Of a DNA stretch of 54,777 nucleotides, positions 8,261 to 16,932 are shown piece after piece (within the stretch, counting starts at the first letter, position 1; every line of letters starts with the position of its first letter). The stretch is from SG8-32-3 sp964514055 (lineage in GTDB: Archaea > Thermoproteota > Bathyarchaeia > Bathyarchaeales > Bathycorpusculaceae). The position numbers and the translations under genes are program-made. A model generated the notes under the pieces. That model was not told the origin of the DNA. It saw only the letters and a program-made list of their open reading frames with translations, and ran no database searches. Where the stretch lies: the NCBI GenBank assembly GCA_964514055.1, contig CAZEPB010000011.1:1-54777 (forward strand), read 5' to 3'.

Positions 8261-9212
8261 ACCTTCAGATTTTAGAACAGACGTCTTTGCAGACTGGTGT
8301 CCAGGCTGTGGCGACTTCGGCATAATGAACGGGTTGCAGATGGCGTTCGCGGAGTTAGGTTTGGAGCCTCATCAAGTCGTGGTTGTTTCAGGTATAGGCT
8401 GCTCTGGCAAAGAGGCTCACAACGTGAAAGCGTTCGGCGTTCACACTTTGCATGGAAGGACACTGCCTTTCGCTACGGGAATCAAAGTTGCGAACCCTCA
8501 TTTGGAGGTTTTAGCCATCGGAGGAGACGGCGACGGCTTAGGCATAGGTGCAGGACACTTTGTCAACACTGGACGGAGAAACTTGGATATGACGTACATA
8601 ATTCACAACAACGGCGTTTATGGCTTAACGAAAGGGCAGGCGTCGCCGACGTTGCAGCGTGAGATGCAAACAAAATCTCTTCCAAAACCAAACATTAACG
8701 AGGCGGTGAACCCTATTGGGCTGGCGGTTATTTCGGGGTACACCTTCGCGGCGAGGTCATACGCTTATGACGTTAGGCACCTGAGAGACATGATAGTACA
8801 GGGAGTTCAGCATAAAGGGTTAGCGTTCATTGAGTGCTTGCAGCCGTGCCCCACGTACAACAACATAACCACCAAAGCTTGGTATGCGGGAGAAGACCGA
8901 AAAGACGCAAACGGAAAACCGCAATCCAGACTATACAAGCTGGAAGAAACAGGTTTTGACCCTAACGTGCACGACTGGTCTGAAGATTTCCAGAAGAAAA
9001 TGGCGGCTCTTGACAAGGCACGTGAATGGGGCGACAGAATTCCAATCGGCGTTTTCTACAAGAACGAGTTGGAGCCAACTTTCCAAGAGCGCATAACAAA
9101 CAGGATACCGTTCTACATGGACAGACCGCCCGCAAAACAGAAGCTCTGCGACGAAAACGGATTGGCAAAAGTAGACTTAACAGAGTTCATGAAAGACCTG
9201 AAAACAAGCTGA
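8250..9212 (+). CDS. korB: 2-oxoacid:ferredoxin oxidoreductase, beta subunit
   Basis: 320 residues. It binds thiamine pyrophosphate and one Fe-S cluster: CPGCGDFG, GIGCSGK and CLQPCPTYN supply the four expected cysteines, and GGDGDGLGIGAGH followed by NNGVYGLTKGQASPT is the TPP/Mg binding stretch. The start is TTG at 8250, chosen because GGGAGGTG lies seven bases upstream and no ATG fits; it lies inside the end of the alpha gene, so translation is coupled. It works with the preceding subunit as an (alpha-beta) dimer. Confidence 0.9.
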   Translation: MGLKPSDFRTDVFADWCPGCGDFGIMNGLQMAFAELGLEPHQVVVVSGIGCSGKEAHNVKAFGVHTLHGRTLPFATGIKVANPHLEVLAIGGDGDGLGIGAGHFVNTGRRNLDMTYIIHNNGVYGLTKGQASPTLQREMQTKSLPKPNINEAVNPIGLAVISGYTFAARSYAYDVRHLRDMIVQGVQHKGLAFIECLQPCPTYNNITTKAWYAGEDRKDANGKPQSRLYKLEETGFDPNVHDWSEDFQKKMAALDKAREWGDRIPIGVFYKNELEPTFQERITNRIPFYMDRPPAKQKLCDENGLAKVDLTEFMKDLKTS

Positions 9213-9237
9213 AAAGAAAAATTGGCTGTACTAGCCT

Positions 9238-9495
9238 TTACTCTTCGTTTTCCTCTTTTTCTTCGGATGCTTCTTCACTGACAACTTCGGCTTCAGCGAA
9301 CCTGCTGCTTACGCGGGTTACCCGTATCTTAACGTGATCGCCATTTTGCGTTTTCGGAACGAAAACGACAAAGCCTTCTATTCGGGCTATGCCATCGCCT
9401 CTACGGCTCATCTCTTTGATTTCAACATCGTATTCTTGACCAACTTCGACGGGCTTGGGCGGACCTCTGAAGCCGCCAAAACTTTGCGCGTTCAT
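9238..9495 (-). CDS. TRAM-domain protein
   Basis: 85 residues. The core VEVGQEYDVEIKEMSRRGDGIARIEGFVVFVP and DHVKIRVTRVSSRFAEAEVV is a stand-alone TRAM domain, a beta-barrel RNA-binding module found as several small paralogs in archaea and proposed to act as cold-shock-like RNA chaperones. The tail is acidic (many Glu). ATG with GAGGTGA seven bases upstream. It is convergent with the oxidoreductase operon. Confidence 0.88.
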   Translation of the reverse strand: MNAQSFGGFRGPPKPVEVGQEYDVEIKEMSRRGDGIARIEGFVVFVPKTQNGDHVKIRVTRVSSRFAEAEVVSEEASEEKEENEE

Positions 9496-9544
9496 ATTTT
9501 CACCTCTCTACACAGCGAAAAAACTGGGTTATTTTTGGGGCGGT

Positions 9545-9892
9545 TTATTCCACACTCATTGTTCCGAATTTGCCGACGTTAAGCTGGATTTCACCCTTGA
9601 AGCTTGTCACGTAACCGTTTTCTATCTTAACCTTGTTACCTACGTTCACCTGCTCTATCTGCTCGTTCCAAAGCGTCAGTTTTATGCTTCCCGTCTCGTC
9701 TTCAACTCTAGCGTCTGCTACCGTGTAAGTTTCATCTTTGTATCTGGACCTAACTTCGCGGGGTTCACCTTTTTCTATAACATTTGCTTCAACGGTGACC
9801 CGTTTCATCCCATTTCTTAAATCCTTAATGTTCAACTTTTTTAAACTCCGTATTCTGCCTTTCACCGCAACCGCATGCGCCTTCTTCTGCAC
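9545..9892 (-). CDS. OB-fold nucleic-acid-binding protein (RPA/SSB-like)
   Basis: 115 residues with one OB fold: IKDLRNGMKRVTVEANVIEKGEPREV, VADARVEDETGSIKLTLWNEQIEQVNVGNKVKIENGYVTSFKGEIQLNVGKFG. This matches short archaeal single-OB proteins related to RPA. It likely binds single-stranded DNA, or RNA. GTG start at 9892; an in-frame GTG nine codons later is possible. A TATA-like GATTTATATGG lies near 9945. It sits 49 bp upstream of the TRAM gene on the same strand, so the two may be an operon. Confidence 0.82.
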   Translation of the reverse strand: MQKKAHAVAVKGRIRSLKKLNIKDLRNGMKRVTVEANVIEKGEPREVRSRYKDETYTVADARVEDETGSIKLTLWNEQIEQVNVGNKVKIENGYVTSFKGEIQLNVGKFGTMSVE

Positions 9893-10034
9893 GGGTCTTA
9901 GTCTATGGCTTTACTTGCAGAAGTGCCCTTTAAACCATATAAATCTTGCTAACCCATCACAAAATCCAGTGTAGACCGTTAACTGAAAAAATTTGGAGCA
10001 TTCAGGGTTCTTATTCTCTGTTCTGTTTCAGTTG

Positions 10035-11303
10035 TTAGGCTACCCCGAGCAAACCTAAGATTATGATTGTCAAAAACAAGCTTGCCCCTGACACCAGAAG
10101 ACACTTCATCCAGCTGAACCCTGTTACCTCGCCACTGACAGACGCGTCTGAAGCAGCTTTTCCCACGCCCAGTTGCTCGGCGATTTGCTTGTCACTTGTT
10201 ATGGCGCGAGTGATAAAGGTGCCTAAAGCAACAATCCACACCCACACAACTCCTTGGATGATGTACCCCACATTGTTAACAAAGGCTATTTGATCTAACA
10301 AGACCTGGTAAGCCGATTCGAATTCTCCTGAAACGTAAGCCAATATCTCCAGAGGATAACGTAAATCAGGCAAAGTCGTGTAAACTACAGCGACGATTAA
10401 AGCTTGAATAACTAAGGTTACCAGCGCATAACCAACTGCCACCATTAATGGTCGCCACAACACGTTGCCTTTCAACCCCTTAATCAGCAAGTACATAAGC
10501 CCCGTCAACACAAGCCATTCAAAAAGAAACGGAGCAAACCCATTAAACGCTGAATTTCCAAGGAATACCAAATCACCCCCGACATATTCAATCTGAGTTA
10601 CAAACTTGCCTCTGAAAAACAACCCATCCAAGCGCAAGTCAATGTCTGAATTGCCGGACCAAACGAAATCCAGCTTGAAGCTAGTTATGTTTTCCCAGCT
10701 TGGACTCCCGCTGCTTGACCAGTCTCCCGAGCCGACTGGCACAGATATGTTGTTCCAAACGTTCACCACGTTATTGGAGAAGGCGCTGGTTAAATCGTAA
10801 TAAAAGAAGCTTGCGTCGCTCAAAGAGTACAAGGTTAAAGTTACATTTTCAGGCTGGACATCGGGCGTTACCGTTTCAACTCTGAAGAAAACCTCCGTGA
10901 AGCCGTTGGCGCCGCAATCAACTTGGCCTCCAAAATCATTCAAAGCCATCTGGAGCATGCTGCTGTTACTGACCGCAAATTCGATGCTGCTGTTGCCATA
11001 ATAGTCTGGGAAACCAATTATGGCTTGGGTGCCGTTTATGAAATCAACGGTGTTCTCGCTGATCGTTACACTAGGATTTGCTTGCCACAACGTGGCATTC
11101 TCGGTCCACACGTCTCCTTCGTCACCTATAGGCATGGTCTGTTCAATGTAGGACCTTGAACCAATCACGTAAGAGGAGCCAACCTGCGCCAATACAAAAA
11201 TAATTAGCAGAAAGAAGGGCCCCAAGTATCCGGGTTTCTGTATTATGTCTTTGAACGCTTTATGAGGTGCATATAACACTTTGAGGATTTCTTTAGCTAC
11301 CAA
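10035..11303 (-). CDS. Yip1-domain-like membrane protein with an extracytoplasmic domain
   Basis: 422 residues. The N-terminal VLYAPHKAFKDIIQKPGYLGPFFLLIIF is typical of archaeal Yip1-family proteins, followed by the first membrane helix. A large exposed beta-rich region (about residues 55-255, many Asn-X-Ser/Thr sites) separates it from four or five C-terminal helices around 260-280, 285-315, 345-375 and 400-422. Function of these archaeal proteins is unknown; in eukaryotes Yip1 domains act in membrane trafficking. TTG start at 11303. No clear operon partner. Confidence 0.7.
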   Translation of the reverse strand: MVAKEILKVLYAPHKAFKDIIQKPGYLGPFFLLIIFVLAQVGSSYVIGSRSYIEQTMPIGDEGDVWTENATLWQANPSVTISENTVDFINGTQAIIGFPDYYGNSSIEFAVSNSSMLQMALNDFGGQVDCGANGFTEVFFRVETVTPDVQPENVTLTLYSLSDASFFYYDLTSAFSNNVVNVWNNISVPVGSGDWSSSGSPSWENITSFKLDFVWSGNSDIDLRLDGLFFRGKFVTQIEYVGGDLVFLGNSAFNGFAPFLFEWLVLTGLMYLLIKGLKGNVLWRPLMVAVGYALVTLVIQALIVAVVYTTLPDLRYPLEILAYVSGEFESAYQVLLDQIAFVNNVGYIIQGVVWVWIVALGTFITRAITSDKQIAEQLGVGKAASDASVSGEVTGFSWMKCLLVSGASLFLTIIILGLLGVA

Positions 11304-11354
11304 TCTGTTAGGCTCCGTTTATCACATCAACGCTCGCATTATATTAAATGTTTG

Positions 11355-12863
11355 TTACATTCCAAGCTTGAGTCGGCGGTAAGTGGTGTAGTCTACGTAC
11401 TCCAGAAACGGGTTTTCCGCTTGGAACTGAACGTTAATCTTTTGGCGTTGCCTCTTGTCGATGAGTTGGCGTGTCGTTCTCAGCAGGTACGCGTCGCTTC
11501 CCGCGCCTGAACCGTAACTGGTGATTAAAATGCGCTCTTCGGGCTTAGCAACATCCAAGACTGCAGCCAACCCTAAGGGCGAACAGCCAGAATAGGTGTT
11601 GCCGAAGTTGTTGACTTGAAGCGACACAGCGTACTGTTCATTCTTGAAGCCAAGTTGTTTCGCGACTTTAACTGGAAACTGAGGATTAGGCTGATGCGTT
11701 ACGAAATAGTCCACGTCGCCTGCTTGCAGGTTAAGCCTCTCCATCAATTTAGTAGTTGCCTTTCTAACGTGCTTAAAGTAAGCGGGGTCTCCTGTGAACC
11801 TGCCGCCGTGCATCGGAAACGGCTCGCCGTCTCTGCGCCAAAAGTCAGGCGTATCAGAAGTGCAGCTGTACCAGCCTTCAATTTCAGCTATAACATCGTA
11901 CTTTCCAAAAATAAAAGCGGAACCACCATATCCAACGAACATATCCAATTCGCCGCCTGGACAGCCTCTGGGCGCTGCTTGGGAGTTGTCTGCGCCGATA
12001 ACCATGGCGTACTTCACTCCAGATTTAGGATAGCTGACAAGGGCGGCGGCGTCTTTGAACATGCTTGAGGCTGCTTTACACGCGAACTCGGTGTCCACAG
12101 CGTCAACTCCTTGGACGTCCCCGTCTTCTTCGCCGAGCTTCAGAACCTGCGCGACCTTTGACGCTATAGGCTTAACCGCGTAAGGGTTAGATTCTGAGCC
12201 TACGTAGGCTTTGCCAACCAGCGAACTGTCAACTCCCGAATGTATCAGCGCTAGCTTTCCAGCCTCAACCGCCGCGGTCACCGCATCTTCATCGATGAAG
12301 GGTACAGAACGCTCAAGCTTGCCTTCCTTTATCCTGAAACGTGAAGTGTAGAAGCCGTACCCCACGATTCCAGGCAAATCGTACTCTTTGCTGGGCTGAA
12401 CAATATTGTATTCTTGATGGGGATAATACTCGTCGGCTAAAGTGAACGCCAAAGAAATTGTTGGAACGACCTCGCTTCTGCCTACTTGATGGCGTCTTCT
12501 GAATCTTGGAACTACTTCTCTGCCTTCCAGACTTGAAAGGTCAATGACTTCGTCATCGTTAATTAGCTGGTCGGTAATTCTTCCAGGAACACGAATTTTA
12601 CCATCGTGAAAAGAAATGATGCCATAAACATAACGACCTAACTTCATAAACTTGTTTGTCGGTTCACTGATAAGCGTGCACAATTCGAGTTTTCCTTTTT
12701 CGTAGAAAAGGTCTATGCTGGACATTTTTCCGAAGCTTTTTCTGCCGCAGTTCCCGCAGTAATCGCGCACCTCGAAATATTCTTTTCCGCAAATTTTGCA
12801 CCGACTAGCTTTCAGCCTGTCGCCAAGGTAAGATACTCTTCGCTCTATGGGTTCGCTACTCAT
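11355..12863 (-). CDS. DUF35 zinc-ribbon/OB domain fused to HMG-CoA synthase
   Basis: 502 residues. Residues 1-125 are a DUF35 domain with zinc-binding C22, C25, C36 and C39; the remainder is an archaeal 3-hydroxy-3-methylglutaryl-CoA synthase. The catalytic triad is present: E224 in VGSESNPYAVKP, C262 in DTEFACKAA, H390 in FVTHQPN, along with DTPDFWRRDGEPFPMHGGRFTG. It condenses acetoacetyl-CoA and acetyl-CoA in the mevalonate route to isoprenoid lipids. In methanogens thiolase, DUF35 and HMG-CoA synthase are three separate subunits of one channelling complex; here two are fused. The ATG overlaps the thiolase-like stop (ATGA), so the two are co-translated. Confidence 0.88.
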   Translation of the reverse strand: MSSEPIERRVSYLGDRLKASRCKICGKEYFEVRDYCGNCGRKSFGKMSSIDLFYEKGKLELCTLISEPTNKFMKLGRYVYGIISFHDGKIRVPGRITDQLINDDEVIDLSSLEGREVVPRFRRRHQVGRSEVVPTISLAFTLADEYYPHQEYNIVQPSKEYDLPGIVGYGFYTSRFRIKEGKLERSVPFIDEDAVTAAVEAGKLALIHSGVDSSLVGKAYVGSESNPYAVKPIASKVAQVLKLGEEDGDVQGVDAVDTEFACKAASSMFKDAAALVSYPKSGVKYAMVIGADNSQAAPRGCPGGELDMFVGYGGSAFIFGKYDVIAEIEGWYSCTSDTPDFWRRDGEPFPMHGGRFTGDPAYFKHVRKATTKLMERLNLQAGDVDYFVTHQPNPQFPVKVAKQLGFKNEQYAVSLQVNNFGNTYSGCSPLGLAAVLDVAKPEERILITSYGSGAGSDAYLLRTTRQLIDKRQRQKINVQFQAENPFLEYVDYTTYRRLKLGM

Positions 12864-14065
12864 CTATACTCTCTCCCCAAAATGCTAACATACGCCTTGG
12901 TGCCGAAACCCTCAAACTCTAAAGCACAGCCACACGGCACTGGATCTTGACCAACGTTGATTTGCCGCTCACCAGCTTCGCCTCTCAACTGCCTGAAAAT
13001 CTCGAAAATCTGAGCGCCGCCAGTAGCTCCTAAAGGATTCCCGTCAGCCTTCAAGCCGCCGTTCGTGTTAACAAAAAGTTTTCTGCCATTTATTTCGTAA
13101 TACCCGTCGTAGTCTTCGCAGTTTCCGCGTATGCTTTTCCAAGCTGTTCCTGGCTCGCAGAAGCCCAAGTCTTCCATGGAAACCATCTCTGTCACAGTGG
13201 ACTGGTCGTACACCTCTGCGAGCGCTATGTTCAAAGGGTCTATTCCAGCCATTTTCGAGGCGTTTTTCATGGCGATTCTGGTGGCAGCGAAATGGGTTAG
13301 GTCGTCTCTTGTTGGAAAGTTTAGGTAGTCCGTGGCTGAGGAGCAACCTAACACGTAGACAGGTGCTTCAGTTAATTTTTTGGCGGTTGCTTTGTTCGTG
13401 AGAATTAACGCGGATGCGCCATCAGATATGGGCGCGAAATCGTAACGTCCCAAGAGTTTATGTGCTGCTTCTCTTGCACTAAGGACGTGTTCAACGGTTA
13501 TTTTTTTCTGGAATTGAGCGTACTCGTTTTTGGTTGCTTGAGCATGGTTTTTGACGGACACCTCTGCCAAAGCAAGATTAAGCTTGTCAAGGTTTTCGCC
13601 TGTTATCCCGTATTTTTTTGCATAAGCCCTCAGCATCAGCTCATGGTGCGCTTCTGGTGTGCCTCCAGCGTAGTAGCTCCAAGGGTCTTCGAGAAGCATG
13701 AGGTCATCGCGGATTTTGTCCCAGCGGTCCGTCATTTTCTCTATGCCGCCTACGAGCACGGTGTTGTACGCACCAGCTTGTATGGCGTGACACGCAGTAA
13801 GCAGGGCGGCGCTGACGGAACGTGTGACTTCCATGGGTACGTGAAGTTCCGTAAGCTCTGACAGGAAACCTTCCTCTAACCCTAACTTGTTTGTAATTGG
13901 AAGAAAACAGTCTGAGAGATAGCACGCTTCCAAGTCTCTGCGTTCTATGTCGCATTCTTGTGAAGCGGCGAGCCAAGCTTCTTCAATAAGCTTTTCTGGT
14001 TTCTTTCCGTAATGCTCTCCAAACTTGGTTCTGCCAACAGCTACGATGGCTGGGCGTTTTTGCAT
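12860..14065 (-). CDS. Thiolase-like protein lacking catalytic residues
   Basis: About 401 residues from the ATG at 14065 (MQKRPAIVAVGRTKFGEHYG), chosen because GAGGG lies seven bases upstream and homologs begin here. A longer frame to 14152 adds non-family sequence. The fold is clear: VLVGGIEKMTD, AQFQKKITVEHVL, NTNGGLKADGNPLGATGGAQIFEIFRQLRGEAG. Every catalytic position I can align is changed: the nucleophile region normally ACASG reads VTRSVSAA, EVHDCF reads EVYDQS, and GHPxGATG reads GNPLGATG. It is therefore probably a structural or CoA-binding partner of the fused HMG-CoA synthase and not an active acetoacetyl-CoA thiolase. An active paralog would be expected elsewhere. Confidence 0.85.
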   Translation of the reverse strand: MQKRPAIVAVGRTKFGEHYGKKPEKLIEEAWLAASQECDIERRDLEACYLSDCFLPITNKLGLEEGFLSELTELHVPMEVTRSVSAALLTACHAIQAGAYNTVLVGGIEKMTDRWDKIRDDLMLLEDPWSYYAGGTPEAHHELMLRAYAKKYGITGENLDKLNLALAEVSVKNHAQATKNEYAQFQKKITVEHVLSAREAAHKLLGRYDFAPISDGASALILTNKATAKKLTEAPVYVLGCSSATDYLNFPTRDDLTHFAATRIAMKNASKMAGIDPLNIALAEVYDQSTVTEMVSMEDLGFCEPGTAWKSIRGNCEDYDGYYEINGRKLFVNTNGGLKADGNPLGATGGAQIFEIFRQLRGEAGERQINVGQDPVPCGCALEFEGFGTKAYVSILGREYR

Positions 14066-14188
14066 GATTTTCCCTCTTGATAGCACATACACTTTTCTAA
14101 GAAGACTATTAAGTTTTTGCCATATTTGTGCGTGGAGAGAAATAAGCTGCAAGAAGTACAGAAACGCTATCCAAGTTAATCATGTTTT

Positions 14189-14548
14189 TCATAGGACTCT
14201 AGCAACTGCGATCATGTTGTTTGTGACTACAACCGTTAGTGCCATAAGTGATACGTAGTATCCTGACTGTAGGAAACGTTTCCCTAAATTCGAGTTAATT
14301 CCCAGCGTTTTTTCATTGGCATATCCTTGGTAAAATAGAAAGCCGATAAGTACGGCTGTTGAGAGTTTTATGCCGCTGTAAACTAGAATGTTGGAGTTGA
14401 TTATGCCTGCAAACAGGGGGTTAATTTCGACTGCGCCGAAATATTGTACACCCAGAACGGTGGTTAACAAGTCTAGGAAGCCCATCGAGATCAGAACGAG
14501 ACATGGCACCAGTTCCTGTTTGAACGTAGATGTTCCCCCGCTTTTCAA
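14189..14548 (-). CDS. Small membrane protein, DUF5658-like
   Basis: 119 residues with about four predicted helices. The pattern FLDLLTTVLGVQYFGAVEINPLFAG followed by KLSTAVLIGFLFYQG resembles DUF5658-type integral membrane proteins, whose function is unknown. TTG start at 14548. It stands alone between the thiolase-like gene and a divergent membrane gene. Confidence 0.6.
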   Translation of the reverse strand: MKSGGTSTFKQELVPCLVLISMGFLDLLTTVLGVQYFGAVEINPLFAGIINSNILVYSGIKLSTAVLIGFLFYQGYANEKTLGINSNLGKRFLQSGYYVSLMALTVVVTNNMIAVARVL

Positions 14549-14842
14549 CGCTTGTTACCTCTAGTTATGTCGATTACCCTGATACAGGTTTGAATGTTTG
14601 ATGGTAAGAACTGATGTACACTTGTACAAGAACTTTAGCATAAAAATGTGAAAAATAGGTGTAACCGCATAGCCGTTTTTGCTGTTTATGTACAAAACAT
14701 GCAGTAGTCCTGTTGAACAACAAACCGCAACTTTCGCTCTGCCCCACGTGGGCATCTCGCAGTATGAATTTTCACGAGCTCCATTAGCCAAAGTTCACAA
14801 AATTTTTATTACATGTCCGTCTGAATACGAAGGCTAAACTAA

Positions 14843-15400
14843 GTGGAGCAACAGAAGCCTTTGGATACCAAGAAAAACACGGCACTTTTGGGTTTGGCGT
14901 TTATCGTTTTTCTAGGTCTATCTTACGCAGAAAACCTTTTCTTTTTCGGGGTCTTGGGCGACGTTCTACAAAACCAGTTCTTAGCTGTTGCCATGCTCTT
15001 CATGCATAATGTTCTCGTGGTTTCCCTGATCCTCTTAGGCATGACGTTCTACGTTAACCTCGTGGTTTTAAACTTCTTCAAAAGAGAGAAACACGCTGAT
15101 GTGATACTATCGCATCCGCGAATATTCGCGTTGATTTTCACGTGCATAATCATTTTTCTAAGCATACTACGCGGTGCCACTCTGATTTACGGCGGAATAA
15201 ACCTTGAAGCGTTGCCCATTGTTTTGCTTGTTAGCGCGCCCATCGGCATAGTTGAAGGCTACGGCATCTACCTGACAATCAAAAAGACCTTGAGCAGAAC
15301 AATGTCGATGAAGGCGCTTGCCTACATCTACGGCTTGTTCTTTGCGGCGTCGATCATGGAAGTCGGATTCATAAACCTGCTTGTAACGGTTGCAATGTGA
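14843..15400 (+). CDS. Membrane protein, distantly SpoIIM-like
   Basis: 185 residues with five predicted membrane helices. FMHNVLVVSLILLGM and SAPIGIVEGYGIYLTIKK resemble the HN and P-HG-E motifs of SpoIIM/DUF95 proteins, but the match is weak. GTG start; a TATA-like AAAATTTTTATTA sits about 35-45 bases upstream, so the message has a very short leader. It converges with the NAPRTase gene, whose stop is three bases away. Confidence 0.6.
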   Translation: MEQQKPLDTKKNTALLGLAFIVFLGLSYAENLFFFGVLGDVLQNQFLAVAMLFMHNVLVVSLILLGMTFYVNLVVLNFFKREKHADVILSHPRIFALIFTCIIIFLSILRGATLIYGGINLEALPIVLLVSAPIGIVEGYGIYLTIKKTLSRTMSMKALAYIYGLFFAASIMEVGFINLLVTVAM

Positions 15401-15402
15401 CT

Positions 15403-16797
15403 TCAGCTGGAGTTTAAAACTTCAGTTTTCAACAGTTTTTCCTTCAATTTTTGGATAAGTCTCTCCAAGTCCTGGCTTAACTCCACAAGATACTTAGATG
15501 CACCTGTTATCGTCTTGTATTTTTCAGGAAGCTTTGACAGGTTTTCTGCGGCGGTTGTACGTATTTCATCAAGGGAGGGAAGATCATAAATTATTTCGCC
15601 TTTTTCCATAACTTTGACGAGCAAGGGTTCACCGTTCACCGTCTCGTCCGCTAGCGCGATCACGTCTTTTTCAAAATTGCCGTTTTTGTCTTTGAACCTG
15701 TACACCTGTTTTCGCCCAGGCAGCGTGACTTTGCCTTCGCTTAGCTTCATTATCGGCGAAAAACCGCCATTCGCGTTTAGGGTTTCGCAGAGTTTGTAGA
15801 TAACATCAACATAGGGCTTGTCTGCTGAAGTGCCCATCTTTGTTCCAACGCCGAACGCGTCGATCTTTGCGCCATTCTTCAGTAACGCCTCTATTTTGAA
15901 TTCGTCTAAGTCGCCGCTCGCGAAAATGCGAACGTAACGCAGGTCCTTCTCGTCCAGTAGCTTTCGGACTTTTTTGCTTATCTCGGTCAAGTCGCCGCTG
16001 TCCAACCTTACCCCGCTAAGCTTATGCCCTGCCTTTTCAAGTTCTTTGGCGACCGTGACGGCTTTTTCTGCACCTGCGATGTCATCGTAGGTGTCAATTA
16101 AAAGCGTTGAATTGTTTGGGAAGGTTTTGGCAAACGCGCGGAAGGCGTCTATTTCTTTCTCGTAAGACATAACGAAGGAGTGCGCCATGGTTCCAAAGAC
16201 TGGAATGTCATAATGGAATCCCGCCAAAACGTTAGATGAGCCTTGACATCCTGCTATGTAGCTGGACCGTGCCACTTTCATCCCTGCGTCGATGCCGTGT
16301 TCTCTGCGTAAGCCGAACTCGATTACCGCTTTGCCCTTGGCGGCGTGGACAACGCGTGAGGCTTTTGTGGCGATCATGGTCTGCAAGTTAATGGTGTTAA
16401 GCAGAAAAGTCTCCACCAGTTGAGCCTCTATTATCGGCGCAGTCACGCGGATCAAAGGTTCACATGGAAAGGCAACCGTGCCTTCTGGAACAGCCCAGAC
16501 ATCGCCTGTGAACTTAAAGTTTCTGAGGTAATCAAGAAATTGTTGGTTAAAGCCTTGCTCTTTGAGGTAGGCGAGGTGTTCCTCGGTGAACTTCACGCTT
16601 TTAAGATAAAGCAGGACTTGTTCCAGCCCCGCAAACAAAAGATATGAGCGATTCTCGTGCAGTCGCCTTATGAACAGGTCAAAGGTGGCTGGCTCAAACT
16701 TTTGGTTGTCGAAGTAGCTTGCGCACATGGCTAACTCGTAAAAATCCGTGAAAAGACTCATGTTTTGTTCGTTTTGGAAATTCAGAAAAGAGTTCAT
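15403..16797 (-). CDS. pncB: Nicotinate phosphoribosyltransferase
   Basis: 464 residues. It converts nicotinate and PRPP to nicotinate mononucleotide in NAD salvage. Family motifs are present: TDFYELAMCASYF at the start, EFGLRREHGIDAGMKVARSSYIAGCQGSSNVLAG, GTMAHSFVMSYEKE containing the phosphorylated/active-site His region, IDTYDD and GVRLDSGDLTEISKKVR. Full length for the archaeal form. The first ATG is used; M13 (MSLFTDFYEL) is an alternative. Confidence 0.93.
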   Translation of the reverse strand: MNSFLNFQNEQNMSLFTDFYELAMCASYFDNQKFEPATFDLFIRRLHENRSYLLFAGLEQVLLYLKSVKFTEEHLAYLKEQGFNQQFLDYLRNFKFTGDVWAVPEGTVAFPCEPLIRVTAPIIEAQLVETFLLNTINLQTMIATKASRVVHAAKGKAVIEFGLRREHGIDAGMKVARSSYIAGCQGSSNVLAGFHYDIPVFGTMAHSFVMSYEKEIDAFRAFAKTFPNNSTLLIDTYDDIAGAEKAVTVAKELEKAGHKLSGVRLDSGDLTEISKKVRKLLDEKDLRYVRIFASGDLDEFKIEALLKNGAKIDAFGVGTKMGTSADKPYVDVIYKLCETLNANGGFSPIMKLSEGKVTLPGRKQVYRFKDKNGNFEKDVIALADETVNGEPLLVKVMEKGEIIYDLPSLDEIRTTAAENLSKLPEKYKTITGASKYLVELSQDLERLIQKLKEKLLKTEVLNSS

Positions 16798-16892
16798 GCG
16801 CTATACTGGAAGACTAGGAAATTTAATCCTTTCTGAAGCTGTGATTCTGGGTTTGAACAGGTTGGAAAACTTGGTCTAACAGGGTGTTCTAA

Positions 16893-16907
16893 ACAATAAA
16901 TTTAAAA
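16893..16907 (+). promoter_or_regulatory. TATA box of the ABC exporter operon
   Basis: AATAAATTTAAAAG. A start 25-30 bases downstream falls at about 16928-16933, which supports a leaderless ATG at 16933 over the upstream TTG at 16909. Confidence 0.55.
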
Positions 16908-16932
16908 GTTGAACCCCCTAACAAGATGGCTA

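Noticed and set aside
9455..9820. Plus-strand frame of 121 codons opposite the OB-fold gene
   Set aside because: Shadow of the minus-strand OB-fold protein, which has clear family motifs.
12890..14152. Extra 29 residues upstream of the thiolase-like start
   Set aside because: No family similarity, and the internal ATG has a spaced ribosome site.
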